From: Serpula lacrymans var. lacrymans S7.9
Taxonomy: Eukaryota; Basidiomycota; Agaricomycetes; Boletales; Serpulaceae
Direction of reading: 5' to 3'
Length of the DNA: 64,000 nucleotides
Assembly: GCF_000218685.1 (NCBI RefSeq)
Contig: NW_006763294.1
Span: forward strand, 2,813,174 to 2,877,173
Positions within the stretch are counted from its first letter, which is position 1; each line of letters opens with the position of its first letter. Of this stretch, positions 1-9,909 are shown piece after piece. The notes under the pieces are model-generated. The model was given only the letters and a program-made list of their open reading frames with translations. It had not been told where the DNA came from and made no database searches. The position numbers and the translations under genes were made by a program.

Positions 1-79
1 TATGGTGTAGCTGGTTATCACATCCGCTTAGCACTGGCTGAGTTGCGGGGGGTCTCCGGTTCGAGTCCGGATTTGTCCA
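1..79 (+). tRNA. tRNA-Ala (AGC), 5' end cut by window edge
   Basis: The first five acceptor bases lie outside the window. The anticodon AGC is at 30-32, and a 10-nt intron sits at 34-43, directly after A37 (the canonical tRNA intron site). The anticodon stem TCCGC/GCGGG is at 23-27 and 45-49. The T arm (TCCGG, loop TTCGAGT, CCGGA) is at 55-71, and the acceptor 3' strand plus discriminator A ends at 79. A T-run follows at 81-85, as expected of a Pol III terminator. The second copy at 1090-1173 is identical over the shared length and shows the G3:U70 pair that defines tRNA-Ala. Confidence 0.93.
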
Positions 80-80
80 C

Positions 81-496
81 TTTTTGCCATTTTCTTCTGA
101 GATTATGAATAAGAGAACGCGAGGGAGGACAGACAGTGCTTGCATTATCGACGCAGCTAAAATATATTTTTGTTCCACTTCTGATTTCTATAGAGTATAT
201 CATACACTTCTAATATAGTATACCATCAGAATATTTTGAGATGGGGTCGAGGGGGCTATGTTCCACAGGACCATCATGGTACTCTTCTAGCCGTGGTGAC
301 ATAGTCCTTCCCTCATCGACCATTTTTTTCCATCCAGGGACGTTCTTTGGAACCCACGACATGGATAGTATCCTGCTGCCCGTCTCTAGATGGTAAAATT
401 TGCTGCACCTATGGATGTCCAATACAGTTCTGCACCCCAAGGTAGATTATCCATCGATCGCCGTCTTCATCGTATCACTTCATGAAAGCTCAGCGC
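81..496. other. Intergenic, 3' of tRNA and of URM1
   Basis: This 416-bp stretch has no recognisable gene. A 76-codon minus-strand reading frame at 210-440 contains plausible protein-like text but no motif, family match or convincing splice context, so I do not call it a gene. Confidence 0.5.
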
Positions 497-961
497 TCAA
501 CCTCCATGTAAAGTTGAAATGAAAACAATTTCATCTCCATCCTTCAGCTCGTATTCTCCTTCGCCTTCCAACTCCCAATCGGTGTCGTTTATTAAGACGA
601 GGATTCCTGGACGACTGAGAGTAATGCAAGTGAGTGTCTGTGCAACGACTTGATGAGATAATATGCGGGTAGCTACTTACACTGTCCCATTCTCCATGAA
701 AAGTTCGGCCCTTTCTTTGAGGAGATTATCGCGTAGATAGTGCATTAAGTATGTCACATCAGCCGGCTTCGTCTTGATTGGTTTGTCCCCATCGGTAGCG
801 GAGGGAGGAGTAGATGAAGAGGGTACATGGCTTGTGCCATCCATCGAGTTATCAATTGGAACGAGATGTGGAAGAGTTATTTTGTGTGAGCGTATATTGG
901 AAAAAAGTAACTCGAGCCCTCCGCCGAACTCGATCTTCAGTGATAGCGTATCAGAGGCCAT
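497..961 (-). CDS. URM1: Ubiquitin-related modifier 1 (sulfur carrier)
   Basis: URM1 is a ubiquitin-fold protein. It carries sulfur, as a C-terminal thiocarboxylate, for 2-thiolation of wobble uridine in some cytosolic tRNAs, and it can also be conjugated to proteins. Two exons are visible: ATG at 961 to 681, then 614 down to the TGA at 497, joined across a GTAAGT...CTCTCAG intron. The start [13 protein letters not shown] and the block [20 protein letters not shown] match the family, and the protein ends in the diagnostic diglycine (STLHGG). The length of 132 residues is slightly above the usual ~100. The extra part is a low-complexity Ser/Thr/Pro loop after the second beta strand (around [20 protein letters not shown]). 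An upstream in-frame codon at 1003 is less likely, because residues conserved in the family begin right after 961. The gene lies between two inverted tRNA-Ala genes. Confidence 0.95.
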
Positions 962-1089
962 TAGGGGAGAACCAATGAATAATGTTGAAAGGATGATAGG
1001 CAATGATCATAAAGCGCTAGCCGATTATCGCTCGAGTGACTCAAGTCTATGAACTTGATAGAAGATTCCTCAAAGTAAATAGCAAAAAG

Positions 1090-1173
1090 TGGACAAATCC
1101 GGACTCGAACCGGAGACCCCCCGCAACTCAGCCAGTGCTAAGCGGATGTGATAACCAGCTACACCATATGCCC
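1090..1173 (-). tRNA. tRNA-Ala (AGC), complete, intron-containing
   Basis: Complete 84-nt gene: 74 nt mature plus a 10-nt intron after position 37. The acceptor stem GGGCATA/TTTGTCC contains the G3:U70 wobble, the main alanine identity element. The D arm, anticodon stem TCCGC/GCGGG, anticodon AGC and T arm are all well formed. The T arm and 3' end closely resemble yeast tRNA-Ala as I recall it. A T5 terminator follows at 1084-1088. It is an inverted duplicate of the gene at 1-79, and the similarity continues about 20 nt into the 3' flank. Confidence 0.96.
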
Positions 1174-1539
1174 GATGACAAAGACGCCCAAAAGTGTCCC
1201 CACCAGCGCCAAAGCCCCCGAACCCGAGAAGGAACGAAATGCTCCCGTTTCCGCTGAGCATCACTGGATGGCCGTGACCTCACTTGTGTGAGCTTGTTTC
1301 ATAATGACTTTGTCAGTTCCGCAAAACGGAAGCCATCTTTAGCTCGTAGGAATAGAAGGAGAGAAGATTCCGAGAAGGAAGCGGCTCCGTCATGATCAAA
1401 CTTGTATGTTATTTTAGACATCTGAAATCCAAATGACGTACTTCATGACCATACATCGAGTATAAATTGGAGAACTTCAGGTTGGTGCAATTGGCATTCA
1501 AAACTCATTTGCTTTACACCAGTCAAAAAACTTCAGAAC
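1174..1539. promoter_or_regulatory. Intergenic leader of the 2-hydroxyacid oxidase gene
   Basis: This contains the 5' flank of the tRNA-Ala gene and the presumed promoter of the downstream plus-strand gene. A TATA-like element (GTATAAATT) lies at about 1460, some 80 nt before the ATG. Nothing else is recognisable. Confidence 0.5.
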
Positions 1540-3425
1540 ATGGATCCAACTAACAAGCCAAAAGGACCCTCACCTCACTACTCTCTTTACCAGAGAGAAG
1601 TATTCCAGAATGGAGGCTCTAAGGGGGAGCGTGAGTGTATACTTCTTGACTGCTCAGTAGTGATTGATTGCTGAAAACCTTGGTGGCATTAGTACCAAGC
1701 TTCTCTGTACACGCGGAAGAATTAGCAGAGTCGACAAAGAAGAAACTCAACGACCGATCGTACTTTTACGCTAACTCGAACGCGGGTTTAGGATGGACTG
1801 ACAGAGCCAATAGGTCAGCTGCAATGAATGTCAACAAGATGTCTGAAATGACTCACCTTCTCCCAGGGAAGCCTTTTACAGATGGCGCATTATTCCTCGC
1901 ATGCTAGTAGACACAAATACTAGAGATCTGACTAGTAAGCCCTAATATTGCACCGCCAACGTAACGGAGGTTCAAGGTTTTTCTTGCAGCTGAGCTCTTT
2001 GGACACCGTATCCCCGCACCAATCTTGTTCGCGCCGATTGGTATCAACAAGTTATATAGTCCCACTGGCGAGCTTATACCAGCAAAGATTGCCGGAGAAC
2101 TCGGTCTTCCTGTTCGTTATTCATCCTTTTCTCCTTCTTTATGATAGCTAAAGTTAAGAGCCAGTATTGTCTTTCCACAGCAGCCTCTCAGCCAATTGAG
2201 GCAGTCGCCCAGGCGAATGACTTGGGTGCGTCGGTAAAGAATGAAAGTAACTCCGTTCATGAGTACAGTGGTCCGAATGGAGGGAATGCTCAAGGCCCTC
2301 GCTTTTTCCAACTTTACATGGGTCACGATGACGAGATTGTGAGGCTTTAACATCGCTCCGCTTAGTCGCGTGATTGCTAATTCAAAGTCACAGACCATCA
2401 GTCTTCTGGAACGTGCCTGGAAAAGTGGATTCGATGTTTGCATGCTTACTGTAGACACCTGGCAATTGGGCTGGCGACCCACGGACATCAATATAGCAAA
2501 CTATGTGTATGTCACGAGAACTGACTTTGGGTCCATGATACTAATGCCTTGATTGACAGGTTCTATTATCCAGGAGCGGTAAGTAATGATAGTTTGACTA
2601 GTGATAACCGCAGTTGCTGGATATAATTAAAATGACAGGTCGGGAACGAAATTGGAGCTTCGGACCCTGTGTTCATGCGAAAGCATGGAGATGAGCTGAA
2701 GAAAGATTCTGGAAAATGGATTGATTCGTCAGTCTGGCACGGGAAGGCACACACATGGGAGAAAATACCTTGGCTCATCAAAGAGGTGAGTAGCGAATAA
2801 CTAGAATCTGTTGCACAAGAAGATGACATCATGACACATCCATCCTTAGTGGAAGCGCATCTCAGGAGGACGCCCGTTCGTCATCAAGGGCATCCAGTCT
2901 GTCGAAGATGCTCTTAAAGCACATCAAATAGGTTGTGAAGGAATCGTCGTCACAAACCACGCAGGTAGACAGGTCGATGGCGCAGTGGGTAGCCTTGAGG
3001 TATTACCTGATATTGTGGATGCCGTTGGCGACAGTGAGTACTCGCGTCTCGTGAAATCATCGCCCAGTAGTCTGATTATGCAAACAGAGATGAAAATCAT
3101 CTTTGATTCGGGTATTCGGACTGGGTCTGACGTGTTCAAAGCTATCGCGCTTGGAGCACATGCTGTTCAAGTAGGAAGGCTCTACGTCTGGGGAATGTCA
3201 CATGAAGGAGAGGCGGGATGCAGGCATGTTATGAAATCGCTTCTTGCGGTAAGAGCACTCGATATAAGGCTAGTCAAGGTTATCTGCTCAACTTATGCAC
3301 AGGATCTTGATATCACCATGACCGTCGCTGGATATCGATCTATTACGAAGGACGTGAACAGAAGAGCCTTGAAGTATAATGCGAGTGGAAATCCACCTCA
3401 CGGGGCAGACCATGCTAAACTGTGA
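1540..3425 (+). CDS. FMN-dependent 2-hydroxyacid oxidase/dehydrogenase (L-lactate family)
   Basis: The family is a flavin-dependent TIM barrel that oxidises L-lactate or related 2-hydroxyacids. At least eight exons are readable. In order they give YSLYQREVFQNGGSKGE (N-terminus); WRIIPRMLVDTNTRDL; FGHRIPAPILFAPIGINKLY; LPYCLSTAASQPIEAVAQA; PRFFQLYMGHDDE; TVDTWQLGWR; WIDSSVWHGKAHTWEKIPWL; ISGGRPFVIKGIQS; and TNHAGRQVDGAVGSLE, whose His is the catalytic base. Then come IIFDSGIRTGSDVFKAIALGA and VGRLYVWGMSHEGEAG near the C-terminus. There is no cytochrome b5 domain, so this is not a CYB2-type enzyme. The text is nearest to fungal proteins annotated as lactate 2-monooxygenase or L-lactate dehydrogenase, and substrate cannot be fixed from sequence. 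The donor of the second intron (about 1811-1841) is ambiguous. Confidence 0.88.
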
Positions 3426-3686
3426 TGGGGAGACTTAGACAAAGAATGAATCATTAGAAGCAGCCATAATGCATAGAGTTTTGATTTTCTGGCTGATGTC
3501 GTATTAGTACATACCAAGATTATTCATGAAGACTGACTGGAACTTGAAGAGCCTGAGAATAAGACGGCTGTTTGCGTTGATTACGTGATATGCATGTCAA
3601 GACCGAAACCTTAACGAGCCTGACTGTATAGCACCACCTTCGTTACTCACCACCGTCGTCAATAAGTTCCCCAACCTCAAGACAAT

Positions 3687-4216
3687 ATGGGAAAAGGTAC
3701 TTTAACCTCATTTCTGTTCGTCTGGTCTTAATCCCCGATGTTGTCGTCCAGTTCACGGATCTCTTGCCCGTGCCGGCAAAGTCAAGTCTCAAACACCAAA
3801 GGTTGATAAGCAGGAGAAGAAGAAAACTCCCAAGGGCCGTGCTAAGAAGCGCATCATCTACAACCGCAGGTGCGTTGTCCTCAATCGAGAAATTTGGAGA
3901 TTTTGTTGACTTTTTTGCTCTAGATTCGTCAATGTTACGACTCTCCCTGGAGGCAAACGGCGGATGTAAGTTTCAATTTTCTTGTTGCAGGTTTTCTCGC
4001 TTTTCCCATGTCACTGGGACTCCGTTTTCCGGACACTCTATGATGATATAACATATAACCAAGCATAGTTCACACTGAAACTACCGTGTTGATAACCAAG
4101 CATCACGTCTTTCGCTCCTATCTGATCTTCTCTCCTGGCCTACGTTAAAAAATTTGCCCTTGTCGAATTGTTGCTTACTGGTTTTCACTCGCAGGAACCC
4201 GAACCCCGAGAAGTAA
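3687..4216 (+). CDS. RPS30: 40S ribosomal protein S30 (eS30)
   Basis: Small basic protein of the 40S subunit. Four exons (3687-3696, 3752-3869, 3924-3965, 4195-4216) join to exactly 63 residues, the usual fungal length. The protein starts [20 protein letters not shown] and contains [32 protein letters not shown] and a terminal stop. Exon 1 carries only the first ten nucleotides, an arrangement common in fungal ribosomal protein genes. There is no ubiquitin-like fusion as in animal FAU. The last intron (3966-4194, 229 nt) is by far the longest and appears to host a C/D box snoRNA. Confidence 0.97.
4035..4130 (+). ncRNA. Probable intronic C/D box snoRNA in RPS30 intron 3
   Basis: A C box ATGATGA is at 4040-4046, a D' box CTGA at 4075-4078, a C'-like GTGTTGA at 4086-4092 and a D box CTGA at 4122-4125. 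The segment before D (4107-4121) is complementary over 15 nt, with one G-U pair, to ATAGGGGCGAAAGAC of fungal LSU rRNA as I recall it. The segment before D' (4063-4073) is complementary over 11 nt to GTGAACTATGC, about 90 nt upstream in the same rRNA domain. The D box lies about 70 nt from the 3' splice site, the spacing usual for intron-hosted C/D snoRNAs. No strong terminal stem is visible. rRNA sequence is from memory. Confidence 0.72.
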
Positions 4217-4520
4217 AAAAACACCACCACCCGGGATCCAGTGGCACAGTCATATCAGGTGCCTGTGCAAGACCACTGTCGCGATAGAAAAGACTTACTG
4301 GAGGGTTTTCGCGATCCGTTTTGTCCTGCTATTATTGCATCACCATTATCTGCATATTCTCATGCTACGATATGCCACACATTATGCCCAATTTACATCT
4401 ATGAGGGCCATATCGCTCTGTTTGTTGCTTCACTGAGGCCTGAGATGTGATCCTGTGCTGTTGGTCGGCCATCTTAAGAGAAGTCAGAACGATGCGCAAC
4501 ACAAGAAATTTCTTAAGTGA
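4217..4520. other. Convergent intergenic region (3' ends of RPS30 and FOL1)
   Basis: 304 bp between two convergent genes. No coding or RNA signal is visible beyond untranslated tails. Confidence 0.6.
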
Positions 4521-7184
4521 TCATTTGTGCCAGAGTGCAGAAGCTACGGAAACAACGTCATGCATATCCTCTACATCGTGTACCCTCACTATCGTTGTTC
4601 CTTGTTGAACAGCACAGGCTACGGTAGCAGCGGTAGCCCATCCTCGGTCTTTAGGTTGGGTTTTCCTTCCGCCATATGAACCTTGTGCATTCGGTTGCTC
4701 AAGAATCGCTCCTAGGAAAGATTTCTTCGAGGCGCCGATAAGCCAAGGATATCCAGTTAGATGGTTGCCCTGTACATCAGCCGTGATGGAAGACGCATGT
4801 CGCAGTACCGCTAGATTCCCCTCTAATGTTTTGCTAAATCCAATTCCCGGGTCGATGATGACCATCCAACGCCTTACCCCGTTTCGCCCTTTGACAATCG
4901 CATTCACCTTCTCTCCTAGTTCTTCTCGAATGCATGCCAACACTCGCTCGGTTGCATTGCCTTGCATCCCGCTCGCGTCACTGTCTCCATCATCTTTGTT
5001 TGAACCGGCGTCTCCACGAGAGTGCATGAGGATGACGGGGACGGCGAGGTCCCTTGCTATTTGTCGCATCTCCAGGAGGTGCTCAGCAGAGGAAGCACTG
5101 AGAGGGTAATCAGGTCCAGTGAAAGCATACACGTCATTGATGCAGTTAGCCCCTGCCAGTATAGCGGCCTTCGCCACATCCCAGCGGAACGTATCCACGC
5201 TGATTAAACATTCTTTCACTTTGGAACCTTCGTCGTGATTGGAACGAATGCCGTTGATGATGGGCACTATCCTGTCTATTTCTTCTTGAGGAGAAACATA
5301 AGCTGCTCCTGGCCGCGTAGAGTAGCCGCCGATATCGATGATATCTGCTCCGGATGCTGCGGAGGTGGTGGCATACGAAAGAGCGTCTGGCAGGGCATTA
5401 TGGATGGATCCGTCAGAGAATGAGTCTGGGGTAGCGTTTAGGGTAGCCATGACGTATGTTGTTCGAGGCAGAGAATTCGTTGATGTATTCGCGGAATTGG
5501 TAACGGAAAAGGCCCAGTGTTTGGCGGTAGGAGGAACAGGGACGTCGAGAAGGTTTGGTACTGCAGGATCAGATAAAGGATATCGGGGAAACGGAATGAC
5601 TTTTTGCATCGGAAAATCGTCTCCAGTATGAGCTTCCATCAGTGAGTCCAGCATAGATCGAATGGACTGCTTGTAAACCGGATGTATATAGTTTGGAATC
5701 ATACTGCGATATATGTAAACGAAACACGCTTTATGGGGACAACACAAGCACTCACTCGTTCAACGGCCTTAGGACAAATTCTCGCTCGGCCATCCTGGGA
5801 TGGGGGACGAGTAATTGACCCTCGAGGTCTCCTAAGTGATATCTCTGTTCTTTGGGTCGAGTGTCGATCATGTCCATGTCATAAATCAAGATATCCAGAT
5901 CCACAGCTCGGGGTCCATTTCGAATTGACGGGACACGACCCACAGTAGTCTCGATCTGCTTTAACAGTTTAAGAAGTAACTCAGGACGCAGGTTCGTTTC
6001 GACCTAGAAAGAATATAAGTACCGTTCTATTGGCGCCAAATCGTCACGTACCATGCATGCACAATTTGCAAAAAGTGGTTGATCAATAACGTACATTGGA
6101 GTTGTTTCATACATGAAACTGGTGTCGATGATCGCAACTTCTGCATCTTGTTGGAGTTCGTCAAGCGTTCGAGCAGGATTTTCCAACAGCCGAAGAGCAG
6201 TTTCAATGTTTGCGAATCTGTCACCTAGATTGGATCCCAGCGCTATGGCAGCGACATGCAAAGCTGGGGAAGCTTTATTGGGTGGACTTATAGACGATAT
6301 CATTGCAGATAAACCGAGAGGGGAGGGTGTGTAGTCTAATAGGCTTTGACTGCGACCCTCTGGCCCTATCGAAAAGATATCGGGGTAGTGGCTTTGGGTG
6401 CGGACCAGCTCAATTTCAGCGGACTTTGCGAGACTTAGAGCGTTGGGTTTCGCTGCTTTGATGGTGACAGTATCCTGACTTTCACCAGTATGCTTCAACA
6501 CACCAAGGGCAACAAACGATGCCAGTGCTTCCAATGTATAGAAAGATGTTTTCGCGACTTGCTGCCCAATAGATATTTTATAAACAGGAAGTTGAATCTG
6601 ATTGACGACTGGCGTACATCATGAATTGATCTCGTGAGTCCAGAAAAATCACAAAATCGAGAAGATCTCAGGGACCGTTGGATGTCCACATCGAAAGAAA
6701 CAGGCTGGATCGCCGTTCTTTCATGGGGTTCTATACCAACTATTGTGGCGCTTTGGATTTCTCTCATGGTGAAACAGTCCGACCTTGGTGATGTTCCATC
6801 CTTTTTCCTGTTTGACTCGTATCCAAAGGAAGAAACTGGAAGGCTCTCCGGGACACTATTTTGGAAAGCTGAGACGAACATCTCTGAGATCTCCGCATGA
6901 GCCCCGAATATGAACGTGAATATATGATCGATCAAAGTCTCTAGACATGTAAAATGTTGGGAAACCAAACAGTCGGATACGGTATTGCAGATGGAGGCGT
7001 AATCGATGGAATGACTTATGCTGTCCAAAGTTGCTGCCACAGATACGTCATGTTTAATGGCCAGAGATATGTGAATTGGCTGCAAGGATCCCTCCTTAGG
7101 TGTAGTACCGCCTATGCTTAACTGGAGGATAAGACCATTTATGCGGATTTTATCTTGATTCTGAGTACTATAACTTAGCGACAT
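4521..7184 (-). CDS. FOL1: Trifunctional folate biosynthesis enzyme (DHNA / HPPK / DHPS)
   Basis: It makes dihydropteroate from dihydroneopterin. The order from the N-terminus (ATG at 7184) is a tandem dihydroneopterin aldolase region (RINGLILQLSIGG, SHSIDYASICNTV, SFDVDIQRSLRSS), then HPPK (AAIALGSNLGDRFANIE, FMYETTPMYV, GPRAVDLDILIYD), then DHPS. DHPS is from about 5747 to the stop at 4521 and contains VMATLNATPDSFSDG, IIDIGGYSTRPGA, VPVILMHSRGD, DPGIGFSKT, LIGASKKSF and a final RVHDV. Introns are seen at about 6560-6615 (between aldolase and HPPK), at about 6004-6055 (within HPPK) and at about 5700-5755 (before DHPS). The length, roughly 830 residues, fits fungal FOL1. DHPS is the sulfonamide target. 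It is divergent from EMC2 across a 179-bp promoter. Confidence 0.95.
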
Positions 7185-7363
7185 TAGATATAAGCTATTA
7201 GTGAAGGAAATGGTCGTCTCACCTCGGAATTGCGGTCATCGAGCTGCAGAAAGTGTTTAGGTGGGTAACGTTGCAGAACTGAAGAATGAGAAAATAAAAC
7301 CAGATGGAAAAGGCCTCAAGCTTATGTAACATTATAGTCTCCTCGCTGAGCCTTCCATCCGCC

Positions 7364-8552
7364 ATGGAACAATTGGCGACGTATCGCTCACAGAACACAC
7401 GAGCATCACAGGAAACATTCGAGAAGGGATATTTGATCTTGCAGAAGAATGGCCACAAAAATATGGGCGACGATGGTATGTGTATCTTCTGATATATCGA
7501 ATTGACGTGTAACCTGAACTCGTCCTTACGCTTGGTTTTTGCGTCCACTTTCGTAGGTTGGGATTTCTTGGAACAGCTGACTTTGGCGGCGATAGATGTT
7601 GGACGTACGGATGTAGCTGACGTATGTCGACGTCTCCTCCTGTTCTTCCAGCCTCGATATTGATTTCAATGCGTAGCGATGCCTACAATTGCTTTCAGAC
7701 AAGTTCCCCGAGTCTGCACGCGTCGAATGTCTTACAGGTATTCGGATAGAAGCAGTCGACTCGCTTGAAACTGCTTTGAAATACTACGATGATCTCCTGA
7801 GTACGGACTCGGCAAGAGAAGTAAGTATTTTATATATCCCTTTAGTGATCTATCTCAAGGCATTTTCTCTGGCATAGGGCATATGGAAACGGAAGATATC
7901 CGTACTTAGAAGAATGGGAAAGGTCGACAAGGCAGCAAACGAGCTGGTCGAGTTCCTTGACACATACTATGTGGACGTCGAGGCTTGGCTAGAGCTTGCA
8001 GACATTTACGCGACATGTAATCAGTCAGTTCTTTCAGCTCTCTTCTGCCAGTATATGGCCCTGATACACGTCTCAGATACGACCAATCTCTCCAAGCTCT
8101 CTCCCAGGTTCTTATTCTTGCTCCTCAAAATCCATTCTATGCGCTGCAGTTTGCGGAAACTGCTTACACCTCTGGAGATATACCGCTCGCCATCAAGGTG
8201 TTCCTCGTGGTCGTTAATATGACACACGGCGATGAATCCGAGACATTAGCTGAGTCAACGCCTCTTGGCGTTACCGTGCGGGCGTGGTATGGTGTGAAAC
8301 TGGTATGTGCTCTCCTGTGTTGCCGTAGACGTATCCGAATGTTGTGAACGATATGTTTAGTGTGCACGACGACTACGTCAGGACCCCCGACTGTCGACGT
8401 CCTCGTCATCGCAGACAACTGCCCCACGAAATGTAGAACTGCTTGACGAGTTGGCGACTGAGCGTCTGCGAGTTGCATATTCGAGCTCGGGGAAGAAGGG
8501 TCAGCTTGCTCAAGGGAGGGACGAAGTATTTGCTTGGGTAGCTCATTCCTGA
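7364..8552 (+). CDS. EMC2: ER membrane protein complex subunit 2 (TPR protein)
   Basis: EMC2 is a cytosolic tetratricopeptide subunit of the EMC, which inserts tail-anchored and multipass proteins into the ER. Joined exons give GWDFLEQLTLAAIDVGRTDVAD, a helical repeat SDKFPESARVECLTGIRIEA, the block KRKISVLRRMGKVDKAANEL, VDVEAWLELADIYATCNQYDQ, the family hallmark ILAPQNPFYALQFAETAYTSG, and a tail VRAWYGVKLCARR. Introns follow GDDG, VAD, TNQ and others. The ATG at 7364 is chosen because family similarity starts there. An in-frame ATG at 7304 would add 20 residues. The C-terminal ~60 residues are Ser-rich and less conserved. About 300 residues, normal for the family. Confidence 0.9.
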
Positions 8553-8887
8553 GGGAGAGGGCTTAAGATCCATTTGTCTTGTTTTACATCGTATATCATG
8601 GGGCAAGTACATATAACAAGAGGAATAGATGTAGTAAATTATCGATAGTCCGAGTTAGCTTGCGATTACTGCCACTGCCAGCAATAGGATCAGCTTACCC
8701 AGACAGGACAGAGTCCGCGATGAACGTGGCACTGTACGCCGGTACAGCCACGTGTTCGACGTGTCACTGACGCTTTCCCCAACGCAACAAGGTTCGTGTT
8801 GGCCGTCAGAACACAATAATAAGACTACGGCCGTTCTCTGGCGCTTGAAACCTTATACCGCTCGTTCAGAAGAGCCTATCCTTAAAC
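8553..8887. promoter_or_regulatory. Intergenic, EMC2 3' flank and SEC11 promoter
   Basis: 335 bp with no gene. No distinctive element is recognised. Confidence 0.5.
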
Positions 8888-9909
8888 ATGTTCTCCGATG
8901 AAATCAAGACACTCCGCAGACTAGGGTTCCGTCATGTTCGTCTTTTCACTATAGTGGGGGTTTCATGAACTGACATTTCACCGCTCTTTTCGTCTTTTTT
9001 ACATCTATGATTACTCTGATATTATCTATGCATCACCCACTCAGCTCCTCCTACAAGTCCTCAATTTTGCTTCGGTCATCGCGTCAGGTTTGATGATATG
9101 GAAAGGACTGGGTTTAATCACAAACACCGAATCCCCAATTGTTGTTGTACTTAGGTACTCTTTCAATCTCACTTTGGTTGACATTTGCTTAAGAACGTGT
9201 ACCACTCGTGCTCTTCCAGCGGCTCTATGGAACCTGCATTTTACCGCGGAGACCTTCTCTTCCTGACCAACCCACCGACCGAACGGTATCATACCGGAGA
9301 CATCACTGTGTACAAGGTCCCTGGGGGCGACATCCCGATTGTACACCGCGTTCTAGAGACTCACGACGTGATTGCGAAGAAATCCAAAAGTAGTTCTAAC
9401 GGGTGCGCCATACGATATCGAATACTATTAGAAAAGGGGGCTAACTGTATTGTTCTTGTTTAATCTGCGACAGTGACATCGAACTTGCGCCCGTACAAAA
9501 CCAGCTACTGTTGACCAAGGGAGACAATAATGCCGTGGATGATATTGAGCTATACCAAGGTCTGGATTGGCTAGAACGTCGACACATTGTTGGGAAAGTC
9601 CGAGGGTATGTCTTCTATTCTTATGTCTTCTATTATCAGTTATCATCATCATTGTCGCTTCTCAATTCATCCCGGCATCTCAAAATGCACTAACGCTGAG
9701 ACTGACGAATAACTCTTATCTGGCCGTTTTGAAGGTTTTTGCCGTACATTGGCTACGTAACTATCGCTATGGTAAGACGCTCATGCAAAGTTCCGATGAA
9801 TGTTATTATTGAGAGGCTAATCGGACGGTTCCGACAGAACGATTTTCCGCAGTTGAAGTATGCTCTATTGGGTGGTTTGGGGCTGTTGGCGCTCATACAA
9901 CGAGAATAG
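8888..9909 (+). CDS. SEC11: Signal peptidase complex catalytic subunit
   Basis: Type I signal peptidase of the ER membrane, which removes signal peptides. Exon 1 ([19 protein letters not shown] 8888) is followed by a membrane segment [20 protein letters not shown]. The catalytic serine lies in [16 protein letters not shown], the catalytic histidine in [11 protein letters not shown], and the conserved acidic box is [17 protein letters not shown] second membrane segment ([13 protein letters not shown]) ends at QRE. Splicing restores the frame at each of five introns, for example CTT AG / C GGC TCT inside the SGS motif. The length, about 185 residues, is a little above the yeast protein because of a short Lys/Ser-rich loop (KKSKSSSNG) before DIELAP. 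Confidence 0.95.

Noticed and set aside
210..440. 76-codon minus-strand frame downstream of URM1
   Set aside because: No family similarity, no splice partners and no start context stronger than chance.
1036..1264. Frames on both strands across the second tRNA-Ala
   Set aside because: They are translations of the tRNA gene and its flanks.
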